A stretch of DNA of 64,000 nucleotides from Ferruginibacter sp050611725 (GTDB lineage Bacteria; Bacteroidota; Bacteroidia; Chitinophagales; Chitinophagaceae): the NCBI RefSeq assembly GCF_050611725.1, contig NZ_JBODJB010000001.1, forward strand, positions 806,001-870,000, given 5' to 3'. This document shows positions 1 through 8,203 of this stretch, in pieces. Both the position numbers and the translations under genes were made by a program. Within the stretch, counting starts at the first letter, position 1; each line of letters begins with the position of its first letter. The notes beneath the pieces were generated by a model. It had not been told where the DNA came from. It saw only the letters and a list, made by a program, of their open reading frames with translations, and searched no databases.

Positions 1-558
1 TCGAAGGGTGTTATTTACTTCATCCATCAAATAGCACTCTTCTATATCAATGATCTTATCAAAAATTCTCGGCACATGAAAACCCAATGCATTTTCCTGT
101 GGTAAAATGTCTGCACTTTTTATTTCTGTTTCTGTCAGATAACGTTTGTTACTGAAAGTAAACTCAAGTTTATTTCTGTAATGCTGTGTGTCTGCAGATC
201 CAACAATTGGCATCATTTCAGGCAGATCTACTTTGCCGATTCGTCTGAAATTTTGAGCAACCTCCTGCTGCTTGTACATGAGTTGTTTTTCGTAGGGTAA
301 CATCTGCCATTTACAGCCACCGCAAATACCAAAATGTTTGCAGAACGAATCAACCCTTTCTTTCGAATATTGATGAATGTGAGTGGCTTTGCCTTCGCCC
401 CAGTCTTTCTTGTTTTTGCTAACAAAAACATCTACAATATCTCCCGGCACCGCCCCTTCAATAAATATCACTTTACCATCCTGTTTAGCAAAGGATTTTC
501 CTTCAGCGGCATACCCGCTGACCTCAATTTTTTCAACTAAAAATTTTTTTCTTTTCAC
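1..558 (-). CDS. rlmD: 23S rRNA (uracil-5-)-methyltransferase, RlmD/RumA family (3' part off window)
   Basis: This is the N-terminal part (about 186 residues) of a SAM-dependent tRNA/rRNA uracil-C5 methyltransferase, which makes m5U in the cytoplasm. The SAM-binding catalytic domain lies beyond base 1. Visible parts are a basic start (VKRKKF), a TRAM-like RNA-binding segment containing GKVIFIEGAVPGD, and the cysteine set CKHFGICGGC that in RumA/RlmD holds a 4Fe-4S cluster. A central segment with HYRNKLEFTF follows, also typical of the family. The start is a GTG; an in-frame TAG lies six codons upstream and no ATG intervenes. Family membership is clear from the Cys motif, but which rRNA position is modified cannot be told from this fragment. 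Confidence 0.85.
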   Translation of the reverse strand, partial: MKRKKFLVEKIEVSGYAAEGKSFAKQDGKVIFIEGAVPGDIVDVFVSKNKKDWGEGKATHIHQYSKERVDSFCKHFGICGGCKWQMLPYEKQLMYKQQEVAQNFRRIGKVDLPEMMPIVGSADTQHYRNKLEFTFSNKRYLTETEIKSADILPQENALGFHVPRIFDKIIDIEECYLMDEVNNTLR

Positions 559-661
559 AGCAGCAAAAGTAATCTATATCTGCTCTAAAAAATATGTTAA
601 TGAAATGTAATTATCAATAGAATCGAAATGGTTAAAGTGCTTTTAAACCGTACATTTTAGA

Positions 662-669
662 TACTTTTG
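662..669 (+). promoter_or_regulatory. -7 promoter element (TActTTTG)
   Basis: This matches the Bacteroidota -7 consensus TAnnTTTG and lies 22 bases before the ATG of the TlpA-like gene. No convincing -33 TTTG partner is visible. It would drive the three-gene secreted-protein cluster that follows. Confidence 0.45.
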
Positions 670-691
670 TTCAGTCCTATTATATAAAAAA

Positions 692-2131
692 ATGAAAAGA
701 TTACTTGTTGTGTTGATTAGCCTTGGTTGTTTTTCTCAATTGCAGGCTCAAAATTTTAAGGTTACTTTAAAAACCCCTAACTACAAAAGCGGAATCGCTT
801 ACCTGACCTATCACATGGGCAAGAACCTTAATGTAGAAGATTCGGCGGCCATCAATAATAAGGGTATTGCGGTGTTTACGGGGAAAAGAAAACTGCCCGG
901 GGGTATCTACTCTATTGTTTTTCCGGGAAAGAATAAATCGGTAGATTTTTTTATACATAAAGAACAGATCATTTCTATTAGTTCCGACACAACAGATCTC
1001 TTGAACAAAACCGTCGTTACAGGATCTAAAGAGCATATACTTTTTGCCCAATATCAAAAGGCAACAGCCGCAAAAATTTCCTTATTAAATAAGGAAAAGG
1101 TAGCCTACTCAAAATCTACTACTGCGGCAGATTCTGCAATGCATGAAAAAAAATATCTGGAATACAATACGGAATTGAATAATTACAGAGAAGGAATTAT
1201 CAAAAAATATCCAAAATCAATGATGACTGTTATTTTGAACGGTATGAGAGATCCGAAAACGATGGACAAAATACCGGTGACACACCAGGATTCATTGGAT
1301 AATTATTATTATTACAGAGCACATTATTGGGATGGTATTACATTTATGGATGAGAGAGTAATTCGTACGCCGTTCTTCTTACCACGATTTGAAAGATATT
1401 ACAGAGAGATCATACCACAGGCGCCGGATAGTATCATTAAAGAAGCCGACTATCAGTTACTGCTGGCACGTACCTGTCCGGAAATGTATAAGTTTTTACT
1501 AAACTGGCTCACAGATGAGTACATCAACCCAAAATATATGGGGCAGGATAAAGTGTTTCTTCATCTTTTCAATAAATACCATAGTAAAGGACTTACCCCT
1601 TGGTTAAGCGAAAAGCAGCATGAAACAATTAGCAGGCAGGCATATATGATAATGGCAAATGTTATTGGCGACCCTGCAGCCAATTTAAAAATGGTAGATA
1701 CGGCCGGGAACTTAACGCCGTTGTATAGTGTGGCTGCCGATTTTACGGTTGTGTGTTTTTGGGATCCTACCTGTGGGCATTGTAAAGAAGAAGTACCAAG
1801 AGTCGATTCTATTTATAAAGCCAACTGGAAAAAACATAATGTAAAAATTTACGGAGTGCTTTCGGCCGATATAAAAGATAATATTGTATCCGACTGGAAA
1901 AAATACATTACAGAGCATGCTTTGGGTGAATGGGTAAATGTTTATCAAACAAAAGAAATGAAGGAAGCAGAAGAAAAAGCCGGCGAATGGGGATACCATC
2001 AATTATTTAACATTACAACCACGCCTACTTTATATTTGCTGGATAAAGAAAAAAGAATAGTAGGCAAAAAATTAACCTGGGATCAAATAAATGATCTGTT
2101 GCAGGTTAAGATGGCCGCTCAAAACAACTAA
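692..2131 (+). CDS. Secreted TlpA-like thioredoxin-fold protein (DUF4369/DUF5106 type)
   Basis: This 479-residue exported protein has a signal peptide (residues 1-19, ending LQAQ). Next come a beta-rich N-terminal region resembling DUF4369, a helical middle (about 110-320) and a C-terminal thioredoxin fold. The redox motif is C361-G-H-C364 in the context FWDPTCGHCKEEVP, followed by the cis-proline segment TTTPTLYLLD. Such proteins act in the periplasm as thiol-disulfide reductases or foldases. It is followed at 18-base intervals by a parvulin foldase and a MORN-repeat protein, so the three probably form one operon for envelope protein folding. The substrate is unknown. Confidence 0.8.
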   Translation: MKRLLVVLISLGCFSQLQAQNFKVTLKTPNYKSGIAYLTYHMGKNLNVEDSAAINNKGIAVFTGKRKLPGGIYSIVFPGKNKSVDFFIHKEQIISISSDTTDLLNKTVVTGSKEHILFAQYQKATAAKISLLNKEKVAYSKSTTAADSAMHEKKYLEYNTELNNYREGIIKKYPKSMMTVILNGMRDPKTMDKIPVTHQDSLDNYYYYRAHYWDGITFMDERVIRTPFFLPRFERYYREIIPQAPDSIIKEADYQLLLARTCPEMYKFLLNWLTDEYINPKYMGQDKVFLHLFNKYHSKGLTPWLSEKQHETISRQAYMIMANVIGDPAANLKMVDTAGNLTPLYSVAADFTVVCFWDPTCGHCKEEVPRVDSIYKANWKKHNVKIYGVLSADIKDNIVSDWKKYITEHALGEWVNVYQTKEMKEAEEKAGEWGYHQLFNITTTPTLYLLDKEKRIVGKKLTWDQINDLLQVKMAAQNN

Positions 2132-2149
2132 AGCATACAAATTCTGTTT

Positions 2150-4081
2150 ATGAAGAAATTATTTTTTTTAACAGCCTTGCTGTTTTCGGCTCCGCATATT
2201 TTTTCTCAAACACTTTTTACCTATGGCAAAGATGCTGTAAGCAAGGATGAATTTTTAAGAGCCTACAATAAGAATAAAATTGCCGGTACCGACAAGGCTC
2301 AGTCCTACAAAGATTATCTGGATCTCTACATCAAATTCAAACTAAAAGTAAAAGCCGCAAAGGAAAAACGTTTAGATACGCTTCAACAATTACAGGCAGA
2401 TATTGATGGCTTTCGCAGTCAGGTAGAAGAAGGATATATGAACGATGAAAAAGGAGTGAACGAACTTACAGAAGAAGTGCTTGCCCGTCAGAAAAAAGAA
2501 ATTCATACCCAACATTTTTATGTGCCCATAAATGCAGCTATGTCTTCAACAGACTCTATAAAAGCAGTTAAACTTATTGAAGCTGCTTACGCCGCTTTGC
2601 AAAAGGGAAGAAAAGATTACAATGAATTGGCAGGAGAATTGAGTGCAGAATATAAAATGGTCATCAAAACTGCAGATCTTGGTTATGTTACTGCTTTGTC
2701 TGTTCCATACGAGTATGAAAATATTATTTACGGATTGGCTCCCGAAAAAATAAGTACTCCACACAGAACAAAAAAGGCTATTCATATTTTTAAAAATATT
2801 GATGAAAGACCAAACTCCGGCAAGTGGAAAGCGGCACAAATATTATTGGTTTTTCCTCCGGACGCATCCGATGAAACTAAAAACAAAATCAAACAAAAAG
2901 CTGACTCTATTCACAATTTGATCAAATCCGGTGCAGACTTTGCAGAAACAGCAAAAAGATGCAGCGATGACAGAAACACTTATATGGCTGGCGGAGAAAT
3001 GGCAGAATTTACCACAGGGAAATTCGACCTTTCCTTTGAAAACGCAGTATTTGCACTTCAAAAAGACGGAGATGTTACAGCCCCCATATTAACATCCTAT
3101 GGTTATCATATTGTAAAACGATTGAAGCATACTCCTTACACTGCAGATGTTACAGACGAAAATTTTATGTATGAGTTGAAACAAAAAATTCAACAAGATG
3201 GAAGGATCAATAAAGCAAAAGATAAATTTTTGAAAGATGTGCTTGTGAAGATCGGCTACAAAAAAAATCCGGCGATAAGCGATCAGGAAATAATTGATCT
3301 TGCGGATAGTGTTAAGGCAGGAAAAAGCATAGAGAAAATAAAAATTCCTGCAAACAAGGCATCCGTTTTTTCTTTTAATAACAAACAGGTAAGATTAAAA
3401 GACTGGTTGAAATATGTAAAAGATTTTGTGCCTAATAGTTTGCAAACTGCAGAAACATCTAAAAGTTTATTTGATAAATACCTAAACGAATCTGCTTTAG
3501 CTTATTACAGAAAAAACTTAGAAAAGTACAATAGCGATTTTAAATATCAAATGCAGGAGTTTAAAGAAGGCAACATGCTTTTTGAAATAATGGAAAGAAA
3601 TGTTTGGAGTAAGGCGGCTAATGATAGTGTTGGACTTAAAAAGTTTTACAATCAGCATAAATCAAAATATTTGTGGGAAGAAAGTGCTGATGTTATCATT
3701 TTTAACTGTTCAGATGCAGCGACAGCAACGCATGCTATTGCAGATATTAAGGCAGGTGTAAACTGGAAACAAATTGCTGAAGAGAGTAATGCTACCATTC
3801 AGGCAGATTCGGGCAGATATGAAATTTCGCAACTGCCCACAAGCAGTAGGTTAAGCGAAGGATACTTAACCAATACAATTACTAACCCGGCCGATGGCAC
3901 AGTAAGTTTTGTGCAAGCACTCAAAATGTATCCTGCAAAAGAACAACGTAATTTTGATGAAGCAAGAGGTTTGGTAACGAATGAGTACCAAAACTACCTG
4001 GAAGAAAAATGGATAGAAGCTTTGAAAAAGAAATACCCGGTTAAAGTCAATGAGGCCTTGTTCAAGTCCATTATACAATAA
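2150..4081 (+). CDS. Periplasmic peptidyl-prolyl cis-trans isomerase, SurA/parvulin-like
   Basis: This 643-residue exported protein starts with a signal peptide (residues 1-19, ending IFSQ). A helical SurA-like N-terminal domain follows, then a first degenerate parvulin-like segment (about 120-220) and a well-formed PpiC rotamase domain (about 225-325). The second domain shows the family hallmarks: FAETAKRCSDD, GGEMAEF and SYGYHIVKRL. The C-terminal third is a third, poorly conserved chaperone-like region. The role is isomerisation of prolyl bonds or chaperoning of outer-membrane proteins in the periplasm. It sits 18 bases after the TlpA-like gene and 18 before the MORN-repeat gene, supporting co-transcription. 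I avoid naming it surA because several paralogues are usual in this phylum. Confidence 0.82.
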   Translation: MKKLFFLTALLFSAPHIFSQTLFTYGKDAVSKDEFLRAYNKNKIAGTDKAQSYKDYLDLYIKFKLKVKAAKEKRLDTLQQLQADIDGFRSQVEEGYMNDEKGVNELTEEVLARQKKEIHTQHFYVPINAAMSSTDSIKAVKLIEAAYAALQKGRKDYNELAGELSAEYKMVIKTADLGYVTALSVPYEYENIIYGLAPEKISTPHRTKKAIHIFKNIDERPNSGKWKAAQILLVFPPDASDETKNKIKQKADSIHNLIKSGADFAETAKRCSDDRNTYMAGGEMAEFTTGKFDLSFENAVFALQKDGDVTAPILTSYGYHIVKRLKHTPYTADVTDENFMYELKQKIQQDGRINKAKDKFLKDVLVKIGYKKNPAISDQEIIDLADSVKAGKSIEKIKIPANKASVFSFNNKQVRLKDWLKYVKDFVPNSLQTAETSKSLFDKYLNESALAYYRKNLEKYNSDFKYQMQEFKEGNMLFEIMERNVWSKAANDSVGLKKFYNQHKSKYLWEESADVIIFNCSDAATATHAIADIKAGVNWKQIAEESNATIQADSGRYEISQLPTSSRLSEGYLTNTITNPADGTVSFVQALKMYPAKEQRNFDEARGLVTNEYQNYLEEKWIEALKKKYPVKVNEALFKSIIQ

Positions 4082-4099
4082 CCAGTCAGGTTAGCTACC

Positions 4100-5284
4100 A
4101 TGAAAATAATTTCCCTTTTAATATTCGTTGCAGTTTTAAATTGTACTGTTGGTAAAAGCTTTGCTCAAAACGGATTTACTGTTAAAGCAGAAGCAAAAAA
4201 CAGCTACGTACAAGATTCGCTTAAGGAAGGCAAGTGGATAGAATACCTTGATAGCTTACTGAAGCCAATAGAAAAAAATAATGCCAAGTATTATAGGCTT
4301 GCTGTTTATCATCATGGAAAGGAGAACGAAATTGTAAGACTTTATTCACTCACAGATTCACTCATACTGGAAACAGCTATGTCGGACGGCGAAAAAAATG
4401 GAATTGAAAAATACTTTTACACAGTCGGTTCCCAATATATAAACGATACTGTTTCTCATTACATACAAGAAATCTCTTACCTCCATAGTAAAAGGAATGG
4501 CTTTTTCAAATTATATAAAGATGGAGTATTGTTGATGGAAGATTTATATAAACAAGACAAACGTAATGGTTTAAGTAAATCTTATTGGACTGATGGACAA
4601 ATATCCAAAGAGAGTACATATAGTAATGATACATTAGACGGCTTAGAACGAGATTACTATGCCGGCGGTAGTAAGTTGCATAAAGAGCGGATGTATAAAA
4701 ATGGAAAATTAAATGGTATTTCAAAGGAGTACGATCTTGATGGAATCTTAATGGAAACAATTACTTATAAGGACGATTTAGCTGATGGGATACGAACAAG
4801 ATATAAGGATAACAAACTCCATATTACAGCTGAATATAAAAATGGGCTTAGAAACGGTGTCACGAAATATTATTATGAAAATGGCACTATAGGGTCAAAG
4901 ACTTTTTTTAAAGATGACTTGGAAGACGGTATGTTTGAAACCTATTATAAAAATGGAAATGTTTCTACATCTGGATTTTATAAAAAAGGAGAAATTGATG
5001 GGGTGATGAAAGAATATTATGAGAACAAAAAAATTAAAAAAGAGACAGCTTACTTTCACGGGTATAAACATGGGATAGAAAAATGCTACCATCCCAACGG
5101 AAGTTTAAAATCTGTAGCAACTTTTTATCTTGACCGGAAAAATGGCATTGAGAAAATATATAATGCCAAAGGAACTTTAATTAGTTCACTAAATTATAAA
5201 AACGGTTACGAGGATAATACCAATAAACCATTACCACCAAAGCCACTTCAGCCGGGGAAAAGGGATGTGAAGGCAGGTGATTAG
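4100..5284 (+). CDS. Secreted MORN-variant (YwqK-type) repeat protein
   Basis: This 394-residue protein has a signal peptide (residues 1-23, ending SFAQ) and then about a dozen MORN_2-type repeats of 20-26 residues between roughly 75 and 375. The repeated core is NG-x-x-K-x-Y-(x)5-G-x-(x)5-Y, for example NGVTKYYYENGTIGSKTFFK. Database names such as YwqK family antitoxin are applied to this repeat but carry no functional evidence here, and no toxin is adjacent. The gene closes a three-gene cluster and ends 14 bases from the convergent metF. The repeats form an extended beta scaffold; the partner is unknown. Confidence 0.75.
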   Translation: MKIISLLIFVAVLNCTVGKSFAQNGFTVKAEAKNSYVQDSLKEGKWIEYLDSLLKPIEKNNAKYYRLAVYHHGKENEIVRLYSLTDSLILETAMSDGEKNGIEKYFYTVGSQYINDTVSHYIQEISYLHSKRNGFFKLYKDGVLLMEDLYKQDKRNGLSKSYWTDGQISKESTYSNDTLDGLERDYYAGGSKLHKERMYKNGKLNGISKEYDLDGILMETITYKDDLADGIRTRYKDNKLHITAEYKNGLRNGVTKYYYENGTIGSKTFFKDDLEDGMFETYYKNGNVSTSGFYKKGEIDGVMKEYYENKKIKKETAYFHGYKHGIEKCYHPNGSLKSVATFYLDRKNGIEKIYNAKGTLISSLNYKNGYEDNTNKPLPPKPLQPGKRDVKAGD

Positions 5285-5298
5285 ATTTTCTGACGAAA

Positions 5299-6252
5299 CT
5301 ATCTGATCGTCTTCACAACATTGTATATCACCTTAGGTTTACCCAAGGTATAGTAGTGTAAAACAGGTACACCAAATGCTTTCAATTCTTTCGATTGCTG
5401 AATCAACCATTCAGTCCCTATCTGTTCAACATCTTCATCTGTTTTAGCTTTCATGATTGCATTTGAAAGGTCTGTAGGAATATCTACATGAAAAACCTTT
5501 GGTAAAATGCTCAACTGTTTTTTATTAGTAATGGGTTTTAATCCCGGAATGATGGGAATTTCAATACCAATGGCCCTGCACTCTTTTACAAAATCAAAGA
5601 ATTTTTGATTGTTAAAGAACATTTGTGTCATGATATAATCAGCACCGGCATCTACTTTTTCCTTTAGTCTGATGAGGTCCGTTTCAAGATTTGGTGCTTC
5701 AAAATGCTTTTCCGGATAACCGGCCGTACCAATACAAAAATCGGGCTTACCGCCGTTCTTAATATCTTCTTCTAAATAAATACCGTTCTTTAAATTCTGT
5801 ACCTGTTTGATCAGGTCTATCGCATAACCATGACCGTCAGCCTCAGGCTCAAAATGTGTTTCATTTTTAGCAGCATCGCCTCTTAAAGCCAACACATTAT
5901 CTATGCCCAAAAAATTTAGATCTATCAATGCGTCTTCAGTTTCTCTTTTGCTGAAACCGCCGCAAATTAAATGAGGAACAGCATCTACATTATAATGATT
6001 TTTAATAGCTGCACAGATGGCTACGGTCCCAGGACGTTTACGCACTTCTACTTTCTCAAAAGTTCCATCTCCCTTTTTCTTGAACATCGTTTCGCTGCGA
6101 TGATATGTAACATTAATAAAAGAGGGCTTAAACTCCATCAACGGGTTTAAGTGATCGTAAATAGAATTAATGGTCTTACCTTTTAGAGGAGGCAGTATCT
6201 CAAAAGAAACCAATGTGTCTTTTGCCTGGGCTATATGGTCTGTTACTTTCAT
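5299..6252 (-). CDS. metF: 5,10-methylenetetrahydrofolate reductase
   Basis: MetF reduces 5,10-methylene-THF to 5-methyl-THF with NAD(P)H and FAD in the cytoplasm, supplying the methyl group for methionine synthesis. The 317-residue protein is a single TIM-barrel-like domain of usual bacterial length. Family segments include FEILPPLKG near the N terminus (the catalytic Glu), INVTYH, GIDNVLALRGDA (flavin binding), CIGTAGYPEKH, DAGADYIMTQMFF and IIPGLKPI. I chose the ATG at 6252 over an in-frame start ten codons upstream. A -7 element (TAttTTTG) at 6270-6277 lies between the two and would exclude the longer form from the transcript. Confidence 0.93.
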   Translation of the reverse strand: MKVTDHIAQAKDTLVSFEILPPLKGKTINSIYDHLNPLMEFKPSFINVTYHRSETMFKKKGDGTFEKVEVRKRPGTVAICAAIKNHYNVDAVPHLICGGFSKRETEDALIDLNFLGIDNVLALRGDAAKNETHFEPEADGHGYAIDLIKQVQNLKNGIYLEEDIKNGGKPDFCIGTAGYPEKHFEAPNLETDLIRLKEKVDAGADYIMTQMFFNNQKFFDFVKECRAIGIEIPIIPGLKPITNKKQLSILPKVFHVDIPTDLSNAIMKAKTDEDVEQIGTEWLIQQSKELKAFGVPVLHYYTLGKPKVIYNVVKTIR

Positions 6253-6269
6253 ATTTCTTACAATGTCTG

Positions 6270-6277
6270 CAAAAATA
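6270..6277 (-). promoter_or_regulatory. -7 promoter element of metF (TAttTTTG)
   Basis: On the minus strand this reads TATTTTTG, a perfect TAnnTTTG match 17 bases before the preferred metF ATG. It decides the start codon, because a longer reading frame from 6282 would begin upstream of the transcription start. Confidence 0.5.
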
Positions 6278-6398
6278 CGCAATAGCAGTTAAAAATTAAC
6301 GATGTTTAAAGTGACGTGAACCCGAGTTAAAGTATAACATAATGTAGAATTATTGAAGTTGAGTTTACAGTAGCACAAAAGTTTGATCGGAGAACGAA

Positions 6399-6481
6399 TC
6401 CGAAATCGGGGCGTTATCGATTTCGGACGGTTTTTTTGGTTACTTTTTTCCGCAAAAAAAGTAACACAAGATTTTTGTGTT
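6399..6481. repeat. Cluster of three inverted repeats in the metF-lptB intergenic region
   Basis: Three hairpins follow one another: 6399-6408 with 6418-6427 (10-bp perfect stem TCCGAAATCG), 6439-6449 with 6455-6465 (11-bp perfect stem GTTACTTTTTT), and 6463-6469 with 6475-6481 (7-bp stem AACACAA). The last two share three bases and so compete. They lie between divergent metF and lptB, 55 bases before the lptB -7 element, where no terminator is needed. This looks like a dispersed intergenic repeat or mobile-element remnant rather than a terminator. The rest of the 6253-6559 gap holds only the two promoters. Confidence 0.5.
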
Positions 6482-6535
6482 AAAATGAAATGTTATATCA
6501 TATAGACAATGAATTAACCTTTTGTTTCTTTATAC

Positions 6536-6543
6536 TACATTTG
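6536..6543 (+). promoter_or_regulatory. -7 promoter element of lptB (TAcaTTTG)
   Basis: A perfect TAnnTTTG match lies 16 bases before the TTG start of lptB. Its position leaves only a short leader and supports the TTG as the real start. Confidence 0.5.
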
Positions 6544-6559
6544 TTCAAATATTTAAGCT

Positions 6560-7318
6560 TTGAATCTCACTATACGCACAAACAATCTTGTAAAATCATA
6601 TGGCAGCCGTACTGTTGTAAACGGTGTTTCTTTTTCTGTACAACAGGGGGAGATTGTAGGTTTACTAGGACCGAATGGCGCCGGAAAAACAACTTCTTTC
6701 TATCAGGTGGTGGGTCTTGTTAAACCGGATGAAGGAGAGGTTTTTTTGAACGACATCAATATTACGAAGCTACCCATGTATAAAAGAGCACAAATGGGTA
6801 TTGGTTATTTGCCGCAGGAAGCCAGCGTTTTCAGAAAGTTAAGTGTAGAAGATAATATTGCTGCGATATTGGAAATGACCAAGCTCTCAAAGCAGGAGCA
6901 AAAAGAATCACTTGAATCTTTATTGGATGAATTTCATTTACAAAAAGTAAGAAAGAATAATGGCGATACTTTAAGTGGTGGAGAAAGACGCAGAACTGAA
7001 ATTGCCAGAGCCCTTGCCGTTAGTCCGAAATTTGTTTTACTGGATGAACCCTTTGCAGGCGTTGATCCCATTGCTGTTGAAGATATTCAGGAGATCATAG
7101 CAAAACTTAAATATAAAAACATCGGCATCCTCATAACCGATCATAATGTAAATGAAACACTCTCTATTTGCGACAGAGCGTATTTGCTAATTGATGGAAA
7201 AATTTTCCGTGATGGTACTGCAGAAGAATTGGCGGTAGATGAGCAGGTGAAAAGGCTATATCTTGGTAGAAATTTTGAATTGAAACGAAAAGATTATTTG
7301 TTGAATAACAACGAATAA
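6560..7318 (+). CDS. lptB: LPS export ABC transporter ATP-binding protein LptB
   Basis: LptB is the cytoplasmic ATPase of the LptB2FG transporter, which pulls LPS from the inner membrane toward the outer membrane. The 252-residue protein has Walker A GPNGAGKT (37-44), a Q-loop near YLPQEAS (85), signature LSGGE (138-142), Walker B FVLLDEP (158-164) and the switch histidine in ITDHN. The run SGGERRRTEIARAL and FAGVDPIAVEDIQ is characteristic of LptB rather than other ABC ATPases. Translation starts at a TTG; no closer in-frame ATG precedes the family N terminus and a -7 box lies just upstream. No other lpt gene is adjacent. Confidence 0.93.
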   Translation: MNLTIRTNNLVKSYGSRTVVNGVSFSVQQGEIVGLLGPNGAGKTTSFYQVVGLVKPDEGEVFLNDINITKLPMYKRAQMGIGYLPQEASVFRKLSVEDNIAAILEMTKLSKQEQKESLESLLDEFHLQKVRKNNGDTLSGGERRRTEIARALAVSPKFVLLDEPFAGVDPIAVEDIQEIIAKLKYKNIGILITDHNVNETLSICDRAYLLIDGKIFRDGTAEELAVDEQVKRLYLGRNFELKRKDYLLNNNE

Positions 7319-7651
7319 CCGCTTATTTACTTTTTATTAACACACCTGCACAAGTGCTTTGGCCATAATAATTACGGCTCGTTAAAACTCAATACAGTAA
7401 AGGATTTTAACATTTTTTAAAGCAAATAGGCATAAAGAAAAACAAAAAATTTTGATTGCGTTAAGGCAATAAACCGATATACCTTTGTGTTATCAAGGTA
7501 GAAAAACATACCCTAATCGAGTCTTCAAAATTTAGCTAAAACTGAAGTAGCGTTATTACAAACGCAGATCGCTTTCCTCCTGAAAAATATCATCGCATTG
7601 CAGCCCTCTTTGAAAAAAGAACAACATTGTTAATTTTTAAATTTATTAAAA
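7319..7651. other. Intergenic region upstream of the secreted 134-residue protein gene
   Basis: This 333-base gap contains a perfect -7 element (TAccTTTG) at 7480-7487, about 165 bases before the next start codon, implying a long 5' leader. An upstream TTTTG at 7450-7454 is too far for a standard -33 spacing. I see no gene, RNA or repeat in the leader. Confidence 0.4.
7480..7487 (+). promoter_or_regulatory. -7 promoter element (TAccTTTG) with a long leader
   Basis: A perfect TAnnTTTG match in the otherwise empty region before the 134-residue secreted protein. The implied leader is about 150 nt, longer than for other genes in this window. Confidence 0.4.
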
Positions 7652-8056
7652 ATGAAAAAGACATCATATAAAACAGCATTATTATCACTTGCAATAGCAG
7701 CTGTATTCAGCACAGCGTTTACGGTAAAAGCAAGTGCAAACAACATTACTGAGCCTGTTACAATATCGTTGAACTACAGCGGTAGCGAAAACAACTCTCC
7801 TGCATTTAGCTTAAATATTTTCAATGCAGAAGAAACACAATTTTTGGTAGAAGTAATCGACCAAAACGGAGTAGTGTTATACAGTGAATATGTAAGAGGC
7901 AATACAGTTGCAAAGAAATTTGTATTAGATCTGAATGATCTTAAAAATGCGATACTAACTTTTAAAGTTACCGGAAACAAAACCGGCGAGTATGCATCAT
8001 ACGAGATCGACTGTAATACAAAGGCACACGAAAATTGGACAGCCAAAAAATTATAA
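7652..8056 (+). CDS. Small secreted protein of unknown function
   Basis: This 134-residue protein has a clear signal peptide (MKKTSYKTALLSLAIAAVFS, cleavage near KASA-NN at about 30). A compact beta-rich domain follows, with alternating hydrophobic strands such as FLVEVIDQNGVVLYSEYV and AILTFKVTGNKTGEY. The strand pattern resembles the immunoglobulin-like domains of T9SS sorting tails but lacks the conserved PNP start. Proteins of this length and layout are frequent in Chitinophagaceae without assigned role. It is monocistronic: a 16-bp-stem hairpin follows the stop codon. The long leader suggests post-transcriptional control, which is inference only. Confidence 0.65.
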   Translation: MKKTSYKTALLSLAIAAVFSTAFTVKASANNITEPVTISLNYSGSENNSPAFSLNIFNAEETQFLVEVIDQNGVVLYSEYVRGNTVAKKFVLDLNDLKNAILTFKVTGNKTGEYASYEIDCNTKAHENWTAKKL

Positions 8057-8074
8057 TAACATAGATCATATTTT

Positions 8075-8117
8075 TCACACAATGCATATCGGTACTCGAT
8101 TGATATGTATTGTGTGA
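8075..8117 (+). terminator. Long hairpin after the 134-residue secreted protein gene
   Basis: A 16-bp stem with one mismatch (8075-8090 with 8102-8117, arms beginning TCACACAATG) and an 11-base loop. There is no strong T-run after it, so it may be a 3' stabiliser rather than a classic intrinsic terminator. Confidence 0.5.
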
Positions 8118-8203
8118 TTCTATACACTATGTTAAGGGATTTAAAACTTTTATTTCTGCTACTGTTTTTTTAACTTGCCCCAACGAGCAATTTATTCAGT
8201 AGT

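Noticed and set aside
4100..5284. Antitoxin (YwqK) of a toxin-antitoxin pair
   Set aside because: The label comes from the MORN_2 repeat family; there is no adjacent toxin and the protein is secreted.
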